The notes beneath the pieces are model-generated. The model was not told the DNA's origin. It did no database searches and saw nothing but the letters and a program-made list of their open reading frames with translations. Both the position numbers and the translations under genes were made by a program. From an uncultured Acetatifactor sp. (GTDB taxonomy: Bacteria; Bacillota; Clostridia; Lachnospirales; Lachnospiraceae), in assembly GCA_910584235.1 (NCBI GenBank), contig CAJTZD010000035.1, positions 1 through 41,345 on the forward strand: a stretch of DNA of 41,345 nucleotides, written 5' to 3'. Shown piece after piece: positions 31,101-39,026 of the stretch; positions within the stretch are counted from its first letter, which is position 1, and the number at the start of each line of letters is the position of its first letter.

Positions 31101-32132
31101 TCAGGGCGCTTTCTGGAAATGCTGGTAGTCCTTTACATTGTTCCAGTGGCCGCCCCAGGTAAAGCCATGTTCGATAAAGAGCCTGTAGCACAGGTCTTCC
31201 TCTGTAATTTTGTAGGGAAAGCTCAGGTCTCTGTCGGCATAGGGCAGGGCAGAGGCGGGGGAGACCTGTTCGGCGCCATCCTCCGCGTAGGTAATGTACG
31301 GATTGTACAGGGGATTGATGTCAACAGCCAGGCCATAGGCGTGCTTTGAGAGGCGTTCCGTACCCTCTACGGTGCGGTAATTGAAGCAGGAGGTATTGTT
31401 AGCCTCCATGGAGGCTGTGTCGTCGCCGTCGAATTCATCAATGAGGAGTACGCTCTCCAGTTGATATTCATTGCGGTAAAGTTCCCGGAAAATCTCCAGA
31501 AGATCCTGGGCAATGGACGCGTTGCATATGAGCTCTCCCTCGGCGGGTTCTCCGTTAAAATCATAGTGCAGTATGTGAACGTATCTAAGTTCGTCAAAGG
31601 TGACGGCAGGCGCGGCGGCTTCAGCGGCAGAATTCTCCCGGAGAGAGTCCTCAGCGGCATCGGCAGACTTTTCCGCGAAAGGCTTTGCCACGGAATTTTC
31701 TTTGGCAAAGTCTCTTTCCGCGGAGTCTGCCGTTTCGGAACGCTCTTTCGCGGGAATTTCCCCGGGATCCTCTGCGGGGAAAGAGATGCCTGTCATGAAG
31801 CGGCGCAAATTGTCGGAGACGGGCTCGTAATAAAACCCCTCTTCCAGGGATACGCGCTGCTGCTGCGGGATGCCGGCATTGAGGGAAGCGCCGATCAGGG
31901 AGGAGACATGAGACTGCTGAGAGTCATCTGCGCTGTCTGAGGTATCGGTGGAAGCGTCCTGTGAGGCGTCATCGCTTTGCGGGGGAGCGGACGAGACGGA
32001 AGCGCTCTCGTTTAGCTGGGCATATTCGGTTAAACTCATAGAATTTCTGCGAAACAGTTTGCCCAGGCTGGCTGCAATAACGACGATGGCCGCCAAAACC
32101 AGGACCATCTTCAAGATTTTTTCTCTATCCAT
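31101..32132 (-). CDS. Membrane-anchored M15-family peptidase (VanY/CwlK-like)
   Basis: The 343-residue protein has an N-terminal membrane anchor (~6-24), a long low-complexity Ser/Asp/Glu/Ala-rich linker to ~200, and a C-terminal peptidase domain outside the cell. The zinc motif SKHAYGLAVDINPLYNPY provides SxHxxxxxxD, and TWGGHWNNVKDYQHFQ provides the last His. Enzymes of this group cut peptide bonds in peptidoglycan stem peptides. It converges on the MATE gene with only 10 nt between stops. It interrupts the usual rplQ-ecf layout on the opposite strand. Whether it is a D,D-carboxypeptidase or an L-Ala-D-Glu peptidase cannot be decided. Confidence 0.85.
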   Translation of the reverse strand: MDREKILKMVLVLAAIVVIAASLGKLFRRNSMSLTEYAQLNESASVSSAPPQSDDASQDASTDTSDSADDSQQSHVSSLIGASLNAGIPQQQRVSLEEGFYYEPVSDNLRRFMTGISFPAEDPGEIPAKERSETADSAERDFAKENSVAKPFAEKSADAAEDSLRENSAAEAAAPAVTFDELRYVHILHYDFNGEPAEGELICNASIAQDLLEIFRELYRNEYQLESVLLIDEFDGDDTASMEANNTSCFNYRTVEGTERLSKHAYGLAVDINPLYNPYITYAEDGAEQVSPASALPYADRDLSFPYKITEEDLCYRLFIEHGFTWGGHWNNVKDYQHFQKAP

Positions 32133-32139
32133 AAAAAGG

Positions 32140-32195
32140 AATTCCTTTCCCTGAGATTTGATTTTGTATCATAAGAATAGCACAGGAAAGGAATT
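32140..32195. repeat. Inverted repeat over the ribosome-binding site of the M15 peptidase gene
   Basis: AATTCCTTTCC (32140-32150) and GGAAAGGAATT (32185-32195) are perfectly complementary. In the minus-strand transcript the 3' arm contains the likely Shine-Dalgarno (GGAAAGG) just before the peptidase ATG, so pairing would mask it. Confidence 0.55.
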
Positions 32196-32229
32196 TTGTA
32201 AATCTGATATGGAGAGCAATGATTTTGGC

Positions 32230-32258
32230 TTGTAATCGTCAGCGGAATTTAATATAAT
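32230..32258 (+). promoter_or_regulatory. Promoter of ecfA1-ecfA2-ecfT-truA
   Basis: TTGTAA (32230-32235) and TATAAT (32253-32258) are 17 nt apart, ~50 nt before the ecfA1 start. Confidence 0.75.
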
Positions 32259-32309
32259 GTGAACAGTGTGAGAAGAAGCTTTGGGCCGCAAGGCGAAGAG
32301 AGGATAAAT

Positions 32310-33167
32310 ATGGGAATCATTCGGACAAAGGAGCTGGTGTATGAATATATCAGACGGGATGAAGAGGGAAATGTAGAGGGCATCACCACTGCCGTGGACA
32401 AGGTCAACCTGGACGTTCAGGCAGGGGAATTTATCGCCATCCTGGGCCATAACGGTTCCGGAAAATCCACTCTGGCCAAGCATATCAATGCCATCCTGAA
32501 TCCTACGGAGGGGACTGTGTGGGTGGACGGAATGGATACTGCGGAAGAAGAGCATATCTGGGATATCCGGCAGAGAGCGGGTATGGTATTTCAGAATCCG
32601 GACAATCAGATCATCGGACAGGTAGTGGAGGAGGATGTGGGCTTTGGACCGGAGAACATGGGAGTTCCCACGAAAGAAATCTGGGAGCGGGTGGAGGAAA
32701 GTCTCAGGGCCGTCGGTATGTATGAGTACCGCAGGCACTCGCCCAACAAACTGTCCGGCGGCCAGAAGCAGCGCGTCTCCATCGCGGGGGTGCTGGCCAT
32801 GCATCCCAAATGTATTGTGCTGGACGAGCCCACTGCCATGCTGGATCCAAAGGGCAGGAAAGAAGTCATCCGGGCCGTGCGCGGCCTGAACCAGGTGGAG
32901 GGCATCACGGTGGTGCTGATCACCCATTATATGGAGGAGATCATTCATGCAGACAGAGTATTCGTCATGGACAACGGCAGGATTGCCATGGAGGGAACGC
33001 CCCGGGAGATTTTTTCACAGGTGGAAAGGCTCAAGGCGCTGCGGCTGGATGTGCCCCAGGTGACGCTGTTGGCCCATGAACTGCGAGAGAAAGGCGTCAG
33101 GCTGCCGGAGGGCATACTGACCGTGGAAGAACTGGCGGATGCACTGGCATTCCTGGCGGAGGGGTAA
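32310..33167 (+). CDS. ecfA1: Energy-coupling factor transporter ATPase EcfA1
   Basis: The 285-residue ABC ATPase powers the ECF-type vitamin/metal uptake module. It has Walker A GHNGSGKSTLAKH, the ABC signature KLSGGQKQRVSIAG, and Walker B CIVLDEPTAMLDPKGR. The frame is open to 32259; ATG 32310 (MGIIRTKELVYEYI) is chosen after AGAGAGG. It is 4 nt upstream of ecfA2. In ECF systems A1, A2 and T form a shared engine for several substrate-binding S proteins, none of which is in the window. Confidence 0.95.
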   Translation: MGIIRTKELVYEYIRRDEEGNVEGITTAVDKVNLDVQAGEFIAILGHNGSGKSTLAKHINAILNPTEGTVWVDGMDTAEEEHIWDIRQRAGMVFQNPDNQIIGQVVEEDVGFGPENMGVPTKEIWERVEESLRAVGMYEYRRHSPNKLSGGQKQRVSIAGVLAMHPKCIVLDEPTAMLDPKGRKEVIRAVRGLNQVEGITVVLITHYMEEIIHADRVFVMDNGRIAMEGTPREIFSQVERLKALRLDVPQVTLLAHELREKGVRLPEGILTVEELADALAFLAEG

Positions 33168-33171
33168 CGAT

Positions 33172-34020
33172 ATGCCGATTATTCTGGATCATGTAAATTA
33201 TATATACGGAGAGGACGGGCCTTTGGCGGTGAAAGCGCTGGACGATGTATGCCTCCAGATTCCGGACGGACAGTTCGTAGGCATTATCGGCCATACGGGA
33301 TCCGGTAAGTCCACGCTGGTGCAGCATATGAACGGTCTGCTGAAAGCCACTTCCGGGCACATCTATTTTGGAGGCGAGGACATCTACGACAAGGATTTCC
33401 GGATGAAAAAGCTGCGCAGCAAGGTGGGGCTGGTCTTTCAGTACCCGGAGCATCAGCTTTTCGAGATAGATGTGTTCAGCGATGTGTGTTTCGGGCCGAA
33501 AAATTTAGGAATGGATCAAAAGGAGGCGGAGCTCAAGGCATTTGACGCGCTGCGGAAAGTGGGCTTGCCTGCGGAGCTGTATTATCAGTCCCCTTTTGAG
33601 CTGTCCGGCGGGCAAAAACGCAGGGCGGCCATTGCCGGGGTACTGGCCATGGCGCCGGAGGTGCTGATATTGGATGAGCCTACCGCGGGACTGGATCCCA
33701 AGGGCAGGGACGAGATCCTGCATCAGATCAAGGAGCTGCAGATTCAGACGGGTATGACTATCCTTTTGGTGTCCCACAGTATGGAGGACGTGGCGGAATA
33801 TGTGGACAGGATCATTGTCATGAACAAAGGAAAAGTCATGTACGATGACGTGCCCCAAAAGGTATTTTCTCATTACAGAGAATTGGAGGAGGTGGGGCTG
33901 GCGGCCCCCCAGGTTACTTACATTCTCCACGCCCTGAAAGACAGGGGATTTCAGGTGGATGAAAATGCCACCACCACAGACGAAGCCGTGGAGACCATAT
34001 TACGGTCACTGGGCAAATGA
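33172..34020 (+). CDS. ecfA2: Energy-coupling factor transporter ATPase EcfA2
   Basis: The 282-residue partner ATPase of EcfA1. It has Walker A GHTGSGKSTLVQHMNGLL, signature ELSGGQKRRAAIAG and Walker B VLILDEPTAGLDPKGR. The start ATG 33172 (MPIILDHVNYIYGEDGP) follows GGAGGGG; an upstream in-frame ATG at 33139 lies inside ecfA1. Its C-terminus has the typical extended region LEEVGLAAPQVTYILHAL. Confidence 0.95.
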   Translation: MPIILDHVNYIYGEDGPLAVKALDDVCLQIPDGQFVGIIGHTGSGKSTLVQHMNGLLKATSGHIYFGGEDIYDKDFRMKKLRSKVGLVFQYPEHQLFEIDVFSDVCFGPKNLGMDQKEAELKAFDALRKVGLPAELYYQSPFELSGGQKRRAAIAGVLAMAPEVLILDEPTAGLDPKGRDEILHQIKELQIQTGMTILLVSHSMEDVAEYVDRIIVMNKGKVMYDDVPQKVFSHYRELEEVGLAAPQVTYILHALKDRGFQVDENATTTDEAVETILRSLGK

Positions 34021-34040
34021 AAGGAACTGCGAGGGGCAAT

Positions 34041-34838
34041 ATGCTGAGGGATATTACATTAGGACAATATTATCAGACGGAATCGGTGATACACAGACTG
34101 GACCCCAGGGTAAAGCTGGGGGGGACACTGCTGTATATCATTTCTGTGTTTTTGTTTCGGAATTTCCTGGGTTATGGGGTTGCCGCTATCTTTTTGGCGA
34201 CAGTCATCGGTCTTTCCCGGGTACCTTTCAGATTCATTGTAAAAGGAATGAAAGCCATTGTCTTTCTGCTGCTGATCACGGTGGTGTTCAATCTTTTTCT
34301 GACCCCGGGTACGGAGTTAGTCTCGGTCTGGAAGCTGACGGTCACTGTGGAGGGACTCAGGACAGCCGTCACCATGGCGGTCCGGCTGACTATGCTGATC
34401 ATCGGCTCTTCCCTGATGACTTTAACCACCACGCCTAACAATCTGACAGACGGCATGGAGAGCATGATGAAGCCCTTTAAAGTGTTTCATGTGCCGGTGC
34501 ATGAGGTGGCCATGATCATGTCCATTGCCCTGCGTTTCATTCCGATTCTGCTGGAAGAGACGGACAAGATCATGAAAGCACAGATTGCCAGAGGGGCGGA
34601 CTTTGAGACAGGGAATATTATAAAGAGGGCCAGGGCGCTGGTGCCGATTCTGGTGCCTTTGTTCATCTCCGCGTTCCGCAGGGCCAATGATCTGGCCATG
34701 GCCATGGAGGCCAGATGCTACCGGGGCGGGGAGGGCAGGACAAAGATGAAGCCCCTTATCTATCAGAGGCGGGACAGGCTGGGATATCTGTGCATTTTTG
34801 TTTATCTGGTGGTGAGTGTTGCGGCGGGCAGGCTGTGA
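34041..34838 (+). CDS. ecfT: Energy-coupling factor transporter transmembrane protein EcfT
   Basis: The 265-residue membrane scaffold couples the two ATPases to S components. It begins MLRDITLGQYYQTESVIHRL and has the two coupling-helix Ala-Arg-Gly/Ala-Arg motifs (AQIARGADFET; AMEARCYRGGEGR). ATG 34017 overlaps the ecfA2 stop and would add 8 residues; ATG 34041 has AGGGGC before it and matches the family start, so it is preferred. Confidence 0.95.
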   Translation: MLRDITLGQYYQTESVIHRLDPRVKLGGTLLYIISVFLFRNFLGYGVAAIFLATVIGLSRVPFRFIVKGMKAIVFLLLITVVFNLFLTPGTELVSVWKLTVTVEGLRTAVTMAVRLTMLIIGSSLMTLTTTPNNLTDGMESMMKPFKVFHVPVHEVAMIMSIALRFIPILLEETDKIMKAQIARGADFETGNIIKRARALVPILVPLFISAFRRANDLAMAMEARCYRGGEGRTKMKPLIYQRRDRLGYLCIFVYLVVSVAAGRL

Positions 34839-34912
34839 AACCGGCGGCAAGGGGGCCTTTTCCGGTAAGGGCTGACGCCGGCTGGCGGCGCGGCGGGAGG
34901 AAAGGACGGGAA

Positions 34913-35656
34913 ATGGAGAAAAAGCGTATTCGCATGATTGTAGCCTATGACGGCACCAATTATCATGGCTGGCAGGTCCAGGACAACGGAATCACTATTG
35001 AATCCGAGCTGAACAGATGTCTTACAGAGCTTTTGAGAGAGCCTGTTCAAGTCTGCGGCGCCAGCCGCACGGATTCCGGGGTGCACGCCCTGGGCAATGT
35101 GGCTGTATTTGACACGACCGCGCGGATGCCCGCGGAGAAGATTGCCTATGCCCTCAATCAAAGGCTGCCGGAGGACATCCGTATCCAGCGGTCCGAGGAG
35201 GTTGCCGGAGACTGGCATCCCAGGTACTGTGAAAGCCGCAAGACCTACGAATACCGGATTTACAGGGCAGAGTTTCCCATGCCTGTAAAGAGGCTGTATT
35301 CTTATTTTACCTATCATGCGCTGGACGTGGGGCGTATGCGGGAGGCGGGGGCCTGTCTGGAGGGAGAGCATGATTTCAAAAGCTTCTGCCAGACCGGGGC
35401 CCAGGTGCTCAGCACGGTGCGGACGCTTTATACGCTGCAGGTGGAAGAACAGGGGCCGGATCTTGTCATCAGGGTATGCGGAAACGGCTTTCTGTACAAC
35501 ATGGTGCGGATCATCGCGGGGACCCTGCTGGAGGTGGGGCAGGGCAAGCGGGAACCGGAGACAATGGGGGAGATTCTAAAGGCAAAGGACCGGGCCGCGG
35601 CAGGCCCTACCGCGCCGGCCCATGGACTGACTTTGGTGCGCTATGAGTTCCTCTGA
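34913..35656 (+). CDS. truA: tRNA pseudouridine(38-40) synthase TruA
   Basis: The 247-residue enzyme makes pseudouridine at positions 38-40 of tRNA anticodon arms. The catalytic Asp lies in CGASRTDSGVHALGNV. Other family sequence: MIVAYDGTNYHGWQVQ, KTYEYRIY and GNGFLYNMVRIIAGTL. The frame is open from 34715 but ATG 34913 follows GGGAGGAAAGGACGGG. It is the last gene of the ecf unit, 74 nt after ecfT. Confidence 0.96.
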   Translation: MEKKRIRMIVAYDGTNYHGWQVQDNGITIESELNRCLTELLREPVQVCGASRTDSGVHALGNVAVFDTTARMPAEKIAYALNQRLPEDIRIQRSEEVAGDWHPRYCESRKTYEYRIYRAEFPMPVKRLYSYFTYHALDVGRMREAGACLEGEHDFKSFCQTGAQVLSTVRTLYTLQVEEQGPDLVIRVCGNGFLYNMVRIIAGTLLEVGQGKREPETMGEILKAKDRAAAGPTAPAHGLTLVRYEFL

Positions 35657-35706
35657 GAACTCAAATGTTTTCCTTAAAATTTTGCTCATTTTTTGGAAAA
35701 TAGTGA

Positions 35707-35735
35707 TTGACAGAAGATGCCTGTTATAGTAAAAT
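35707..35735 (+). promoter_or_regulatory. Promoter of rplM-rpsI
   Basis: TTGACA (35707-35712, perfect -35) and TAAAAT (35730-35735) are 17 nt apart, 164 nt upstream of rplM. Confidence 0.8.
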
Positions 35736-35741
35736 AAGCAG

Positions 35742-35898
35742 GTATGGCAACGATTCCGAATGCCAAGCCAAAGCCCCGGCGAAGCATTTGAAAATAGAAA
35801 GACCGTCCCGGAGAAACGCGGAATGCAGCCCGGACATCTGCAGGATGCGGCGGAAGCGGGATACCGACTCAAGGAAAATGCAATATGGAGGGAACGTA
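35742..35898 (+). promoter_or_regulatory. rplM 5' leader, possible autoregulatory RNA
   Basis: About 155 nt of leader separate the promoter from rplM. A hairpin TGCAG...CTGCA (35823-35841) and GC-rich stretches are visible. An L13 leader is known upstream of rplM in Firmicutes; I cannot confirm by eye that this is it. Confidence 0.4.
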
Positions 35899-36327
35899 AT
35901 GAAAACTTTTATGGCTAGTGAAGCTACAATCGATAGAAAATGGTATGTAGTAGACGCTGCGGGTATGACGCTGGGACGCTTGTCCTCAGAAGTCGCCAAG
36001 GTTTTAAGAGGAAAGAACAAGCCCATCTTCACCCCTCATATGGATACAGGTGACTATGTCATCGTCATCAATGCGGAGAAGATTCAGGTGACCGGCAAGA
36101 AGCTTGACCAGAAGATTTATTATCATCATTCCGATTATGTGGGCGGCCTGAAGCAGGCCACTCTGAAAGAAAAGCTGGCTAAGAAGCCGGAACAGGTAAT
36201 CGAAATGGCAGTCAAGGGCATGCTCCCGAAAGGACCTTTAGGAAGGCAGATGTACAGGAAGCTGTTCGTATACGCCGGGCCTGAGCATAAGCATGCGGCT
36301 CAGAAGCCTGAGGTACTGACATTCTAA
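35899..36327 (+). CDS. rplM: 50S ribosomal protein L13
   Basis: The 142-residue protein is L13, an early assembly protein. It reads MKTFMASEATIDRKWYVVDA, GMTLGRLSSEVAKVLRGK and AVKGMLPKGPLGRQMYRKL. The frame opens upstream at 35707, but ATG 35899 follows GGAGGGAACG. It is 23 nt upstream of rpsI; the pair is one operon. Confidence 0.98.
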   Translation: MKTFMASEATIDRKWYVVDAAGMTLGRLSSEVAKVLRGKNKPIFTPHMDTGDYVIVINAEKIQVTGKKLDQKIYYHHSDYVGGLKQATLKEKLAKKPEQVIEMAVKGMLPKGPLGRQMYRKLFVYAGPEHKHAAQKPEVLTF

Positions 36328-36350
36328 AGGATAGGAGGATAAGATAAAAC

Positions 36351-36746
36351 ATGGCTAAGACGGAAAAGTATTACGGCACAGGCAGAAGAAAGAAATCCAT
36401 CGCTAGAGTGTATCTGACACCCGGCAAAGGCGATGTTGTCATCAATAAGAGGAACATGGACGACTATTTCGGGATGGAGACCCTGAAAGTCATCGTTCGT
36501 CAGCCTTTCATGGCTACCGGCACCAATGAGAAGTTTGATGTGCAGGTGAATGTACGCGGCGGCGGATACACGGGACAGGCAGGCGCCATCAGACACGGCA
36601 TCGCAAGAGCGCTTCTCCAGGTGGACGCAGAGTACAGACCGGTTCTGAAGAAAGAAGGCTTCCTGACCAGAGATCCTCGTATGAAAGAGAGAAAGAAGTA
36701 CGGCTTGAAAGCTGCAAGACGTGCGCCTCAGTTCAGCAAGAGATAA
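36351..36746 (+). CDS. rpsI: 30S ribosomal protein S9
   Basis: The 131-residue protein is S9, whose C-terminal tail touches P-site tRNA. It has YYGTGRRKKSIARVYLTPGK, GGGYTGQAGAIRHGIARALL and the invariant end ARRAPQFSKR. GGATAGGAGGAT precedes the ATG. Confidence 0.98.
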   Translation: MAKTEKYYGTGRRKKSIARVYLTPGKGDVVINKRNMDDYFGMETLKVIVRQPFMATGTNEKFDVQVNVRGGGYTGQAGAIRHGIARALLQVDAEYRPVLKKEGFLTRDPRMKERKKYGLKAARRAPQFSKR

Positions 36747-36817
36747 ATTTTATCAAAATGGCTCAAAAAGCCCGGAAAATCAAATGTTTACGGTTAGAGG
36801 GAAGTAATTTCAGATTA

Positions 36818-36857
36818 GGCGGTATAGCCCCGATTACAAGGGCTGTATCGTCTTTTT
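36818..36857 (+). terminator. Rho-independent terminator after rpsI
   Basis: GGCGGTATAGCCC (36818-36830) pairs with GGGCTGTATCGTC (36840-36852) as a 13-bp RNA stem with three G-U pairs, followed by TTTTT. The 70 nt between rpsI and the stem hold nothing else I recognise. Confidence 0.85.
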
Positions 36858-36863
36858 GAGTGC

Positions 36864-37052
36864 CTATGCGCCCTGCCGCTTCGGTTGACTGGCAGAAAGG
36901 AAATTGATTTCCCCTGCAAAGTTGAAAACAATAGCTACTTTCTGTACCCGCTTCCCGCGCTTCATTTCCTTTTCTGTTTCGGCAGAGCGTTGCTGATACA
37001 TCATTTCATGGAAAGCCATGATGTCATCAAAGAAAAGGGCGGAGACCGACAA
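36864..37052 (-). pseudogene. Possible 3' remnant of a large serine recombinase
   Basis: A minus-strand frame encodes YQQRSAETEKEMKRGKRVQK and VAIVFNFAGEI. The basic KRxQKVxIxFNFxG pattern near a C-terminus reminds me of the end of large serine recombinases (DUF4368-type tails). Nothing upstream on that strand looks like the catalytic part, so at best this is a leftover of a departed mobile element. It overlaps the start of the next ORF on the other strand. Confidence 0.25.
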
Positions 37053-37389
37053 CTATTATGTCATCGAGACCAGAGAAGGCGTTCCGTCTCTGCCATACAG
37101 TGTGGAGGAGATTTGTGGAATTCGCAATTCCGGCAAGTATGGAACTTTAAAACGTACTTATAATGAGCTCTACCATTTATACCGCGCTGAAAAGCATCAT
37201 CAGCCAGGAAAACATGAAAAAGTGGTTGTGGAGGATTCCAATTCCGGCTTTCAGTTCTTTCAGGGCATCTGTGAAAGAAGCGGTGGGATTGAGGAGATAT
37301 TGAGAGATCCGGGAAATGATATCGAAAGCAGGAATTATTTCAGCACGCCAATTAAATCCTGTCTATCTGCAGGAGAGGATTTCAGGTAG
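37018..37389 (+). CDS. Hypothetical protein
   Basis: A 123-residue frame starts with two adjacent ATGs (37018, 37021) after GGAAAG. It reads TDNYYVIETREGVPSLPYSV and later KYGTLKRTYNELYHLYRAEK. It is hydrophilic, with no membrane segment and no domain I recognise. It lies alone between the rpsI terminator and the phosphotransferase gene, overlapping a possible recombinase remnant. The balanced composition and plausible protein-like sequence favour a real or recently real gene. Confidence 0.5.
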   Translation: MMSSKKRAETDNYYVIETREGVPSLPYSVEEICGIRNSGKYGTLKRTYNELYHLYRAEKHHQPGKHEKVVVEDSNSGFQFFQGICERSGGIEEILRDPGNDIESRNYFSTPIKSCLSAGEDFR

Positions 37390-37490
37390 GATTCTGGCGG
37401 CAGCAGAAGGGATAAGACTGTGCCGAACAGCCTGGAGCCGCATCGCATGATAAGCAGCCTGGAGATTCCGGGAGGAGGCATGGAGGACAT

Positions 37491-38663
37491 ATGGAGAAAG
37501 AGATTGACAAGGTGCTTCGGCTTTTCCATCAGGAAGGAGCCGTTGCGTATGAAGTGAAAGAAATACGCCAGGAGGAAGAGGACAGCAGGTGGATTGTCTA
37601 TGTGGAGCTTCGGCCAGACGGGCTTCAGGCAGACGGACTTCGGCCAGACAGGTCTCAGGCAGAGGATTCCCTGGCAGAGAAGTTCGTCATCAAGATTGCC
37701 GCCAATGATTTCACCTCGAAAGAACGCATAAACGGATGGGTCGAGATCATTGCCGCATACCGGGAACTGGGATGCTACAGCCCGGCAATCAGGAAAAGCG
37801 TTCATGGCAATTACGCGGAAACTGTCTGTTTTGGCGGAAAAGAGTGCGTGGCATGGGAAGAGGAGTACGCGAAATACCATTTGCGAAGCGCTCTGGAGAA
37901 GAGCGTATATACAGACCGGGACGGCAGATATGTCTACCATGATGAGGTGCTGGCGTTTTTAGGGAAAGTGGCCGGGAAGCACTATGATTTCTTTCCGTAT
38001 CATTCGGGCTGGGCGAGACTGGAGCCTTTCGGCGCGAAGGAGGAGACAGACGAGGTGACGGAATGCGTTGAGACGTTTGGCGCGATGGTCAGGGAGCGCG
38101 CGCCGGGCTTTCTCCCCCGGTGGGAAAGGGTGCTGGGCCTGTTTGAAGAAAACAAGAGAAGGCTGGCAGGAATCTACGGAAAACTGCCCACATCTGTCTT
38201 CCAGAGCGACCACTTTGGCGATAATCTGCTGCTGGACGAGGAGGGGCATTTCAAAGGCGTGATAGACTATAACCTGGCCGGGAAGGACACGGCCATAAAC
38301 GTGTTCCTGTACACCATATTGTTCGGATATCACTACAATGTGCCACAGCCCCGGGATTCGGAGGCCCTGCCGGAATACAACGGGACGGCGCAGGATTTCA
38401 TGATACAGAGCATCGCGGATGCGTTAAGGTATCTTCGGAATTTTTATACATTCACCGAAGCGGAGGCGCAGGCCATGCTGCCTTTGTATAAGTACGTTTC
38501 CTGCATAGAGTACAGGCAGATTGAGGCGTTCCGGAAATACCAGGAGGACGAGGGGAAGCTGAACCTGCTTTTCGACAGGATGGAATATGAGCTTGCGCGG
38601 GAGGAGGATCCTTTTTATGATGTGATGGTGGACAGAAATGTTGTGTTTTCTTATACTACATAA
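37491..38663 (+). CDS. APH-fold phosphotransferase family protein
   Basis: The 390-residue protein has the aminoglycoside-phosphotransferase/kinase fold. The catalytic loop is TSVFQSDHFGDNLLLDEEGH: the Asp and, five residues later, Asn are present, but the usual His two before the Asp is Gln. The metal-binding motif is GVIDYNLAGKD. ATG 37491 follows GGAGGACAT. Near residues 40-60 there is a short degenerate repeat (LRPDGLQADGLRPDRSQAED), probably a DNA slippage product in a surface loop. Such proteins phosphorylate antibiotics, sugars, choline or other small molecules; the substrate is unknown. The stop codon lies inside a 15-bp inverted repeat. Confidence 0.75.
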   Translation: MEKEIDKVLRLFHQEGAVAYEVKEIRQEEEDSRWIVYVELRPDGLQADGLRPDRSQAEDSLAEKFVIKIAANDFTSKERINGWVEIIAAYRELGCYSPAIRKSVHGNYAETVCFGGKECVAWEEEYAKYHLRSALEKSVYTDRDGRYVYHDEVLAFLGKVAGKHYDFFPYHSGWARLEPFGAKEETDEVTECVETFGAMVRERAPGFLPRWERVLGLFEENKRRLAGIYGKLPTSVFQSDHFGDNLLLDEEGHFKGVIDYNLAGKDTAINVFLYTILFGYHYNVPQPRDSEALPEYNGTAQDFMIQSIADALRYLRNFYTFTEAEAQAMLPLYKYVSCIEYRQIEAFRKYQEDEGKLNLLFDRMEYELAREEDPFYDVMVDRNVVFSYTT

Positions 38664-38718
38664 CGCCAGAATTTACCGTACTGCATTGGTTAAACGTATA
38701 TGGCTGGCGTTATGTAGT
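38655..38718. repeat. 15-bp perfect inverted repeat at the end of the phosphotransferase gene
   Basis: ACTACATAACGCCAG (38655-38669) and CTGGCGTTATGTAGT (38704-38718) are perfect complements with a 34-nt loop. The left arm includes the TAA stop. No T-run follows, so a terminator role is weak; a mobile-element scar or processing hairpin is possible. Confidence 0.6.
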
Positions 38719-38756
38719 CGGGTTACTCGGAAATTTTAACTGTTAAGCAGTATAAA

Positions 38757-38785
38757 TTGACAAACAGCTGCTTATTGTTTATTAT
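38757..38785 (+). promoter_or_regulatory. Promoter of the truncated HipB-like gene
   Basis: TTGACA (38757-38762) and TATTAT (38780-38785) are 17 nt apart, 22 nt before the ATG. Confidence 0.7.
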
Positions 38786-38807
38786 ATTGAACACAAGGAG
38801 CGGCGCA

Positions 38808-38924
38808 ATGAGCAAAAAATCAGTGGTTGTCATGCCGGATACACAGAGAATCCTGGAAAAGATGGGAGAACAGATAAAACTGGCAAAGATTCTTGCTTCT
38901 TTAATGAAAAAACGGCGGCTTTGA
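38808..38924 (+). pseudogene. Truncated HipB/XRE-like antitoxin gene (38 aa)
   Basis: After a good ribosome-binding site (AAGGAGCGGCGCA) the frame reads MSKKSVVVMPDTQRILEKMG then EQIKLAKI. This matches, from memory, the N-terminus of XRE-family HipB-like antitoxins (PDTxxxLExxGExIKLAR), which normally continue into a helix-turn-helix. Here it stops after 38 residues with LMKKRRL, whose codons form the left arm of a terminator stem. No hipA gene follows. It is probably a gene cut short by a deletion or insertion; a functional micropeptide cannot be excluded. Confidence 0.5.
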
Positions 38925-38944
38925 TTTTTCCAAAGCCGCCGTTT
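38910..38944 (-). terminator. Terminator for the leftward ABC transporter operon
   Basis: AAACGGCGGCTTTG (38910-38923) and CAAAGCCGCCGTTT (38931-38944) form a perfect 14-bp stem with a 7-nt loop. On the minus strand the stem is followed by TTTTTTCATT, so it terminates leftward transcription. On the plus strand the tail is poor. Confidence 0.8.
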
Positions 38945-39026
38945 AATGATAGGCGTGTGAAAAGACTCTGGTTGATGACGGCTTTTTTCTTTTGCCGTCG
39001 TGCGGCAGATTACTTTTTAAGTTTTA

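Noticed and set aside
32169..32948. 259-codon minus-strand frame opposite ecfA1
   Set aside because: The plus strand encodes a canonical ABC ATPase; the minus frame has no recognisable domain.
38910..38944. Forward terminator for the truncated HipB-like gene
   Set aside because: On the plus strand the stem is followed by AATGAT rather than a T-run; the T-run exists only on the minus strand.
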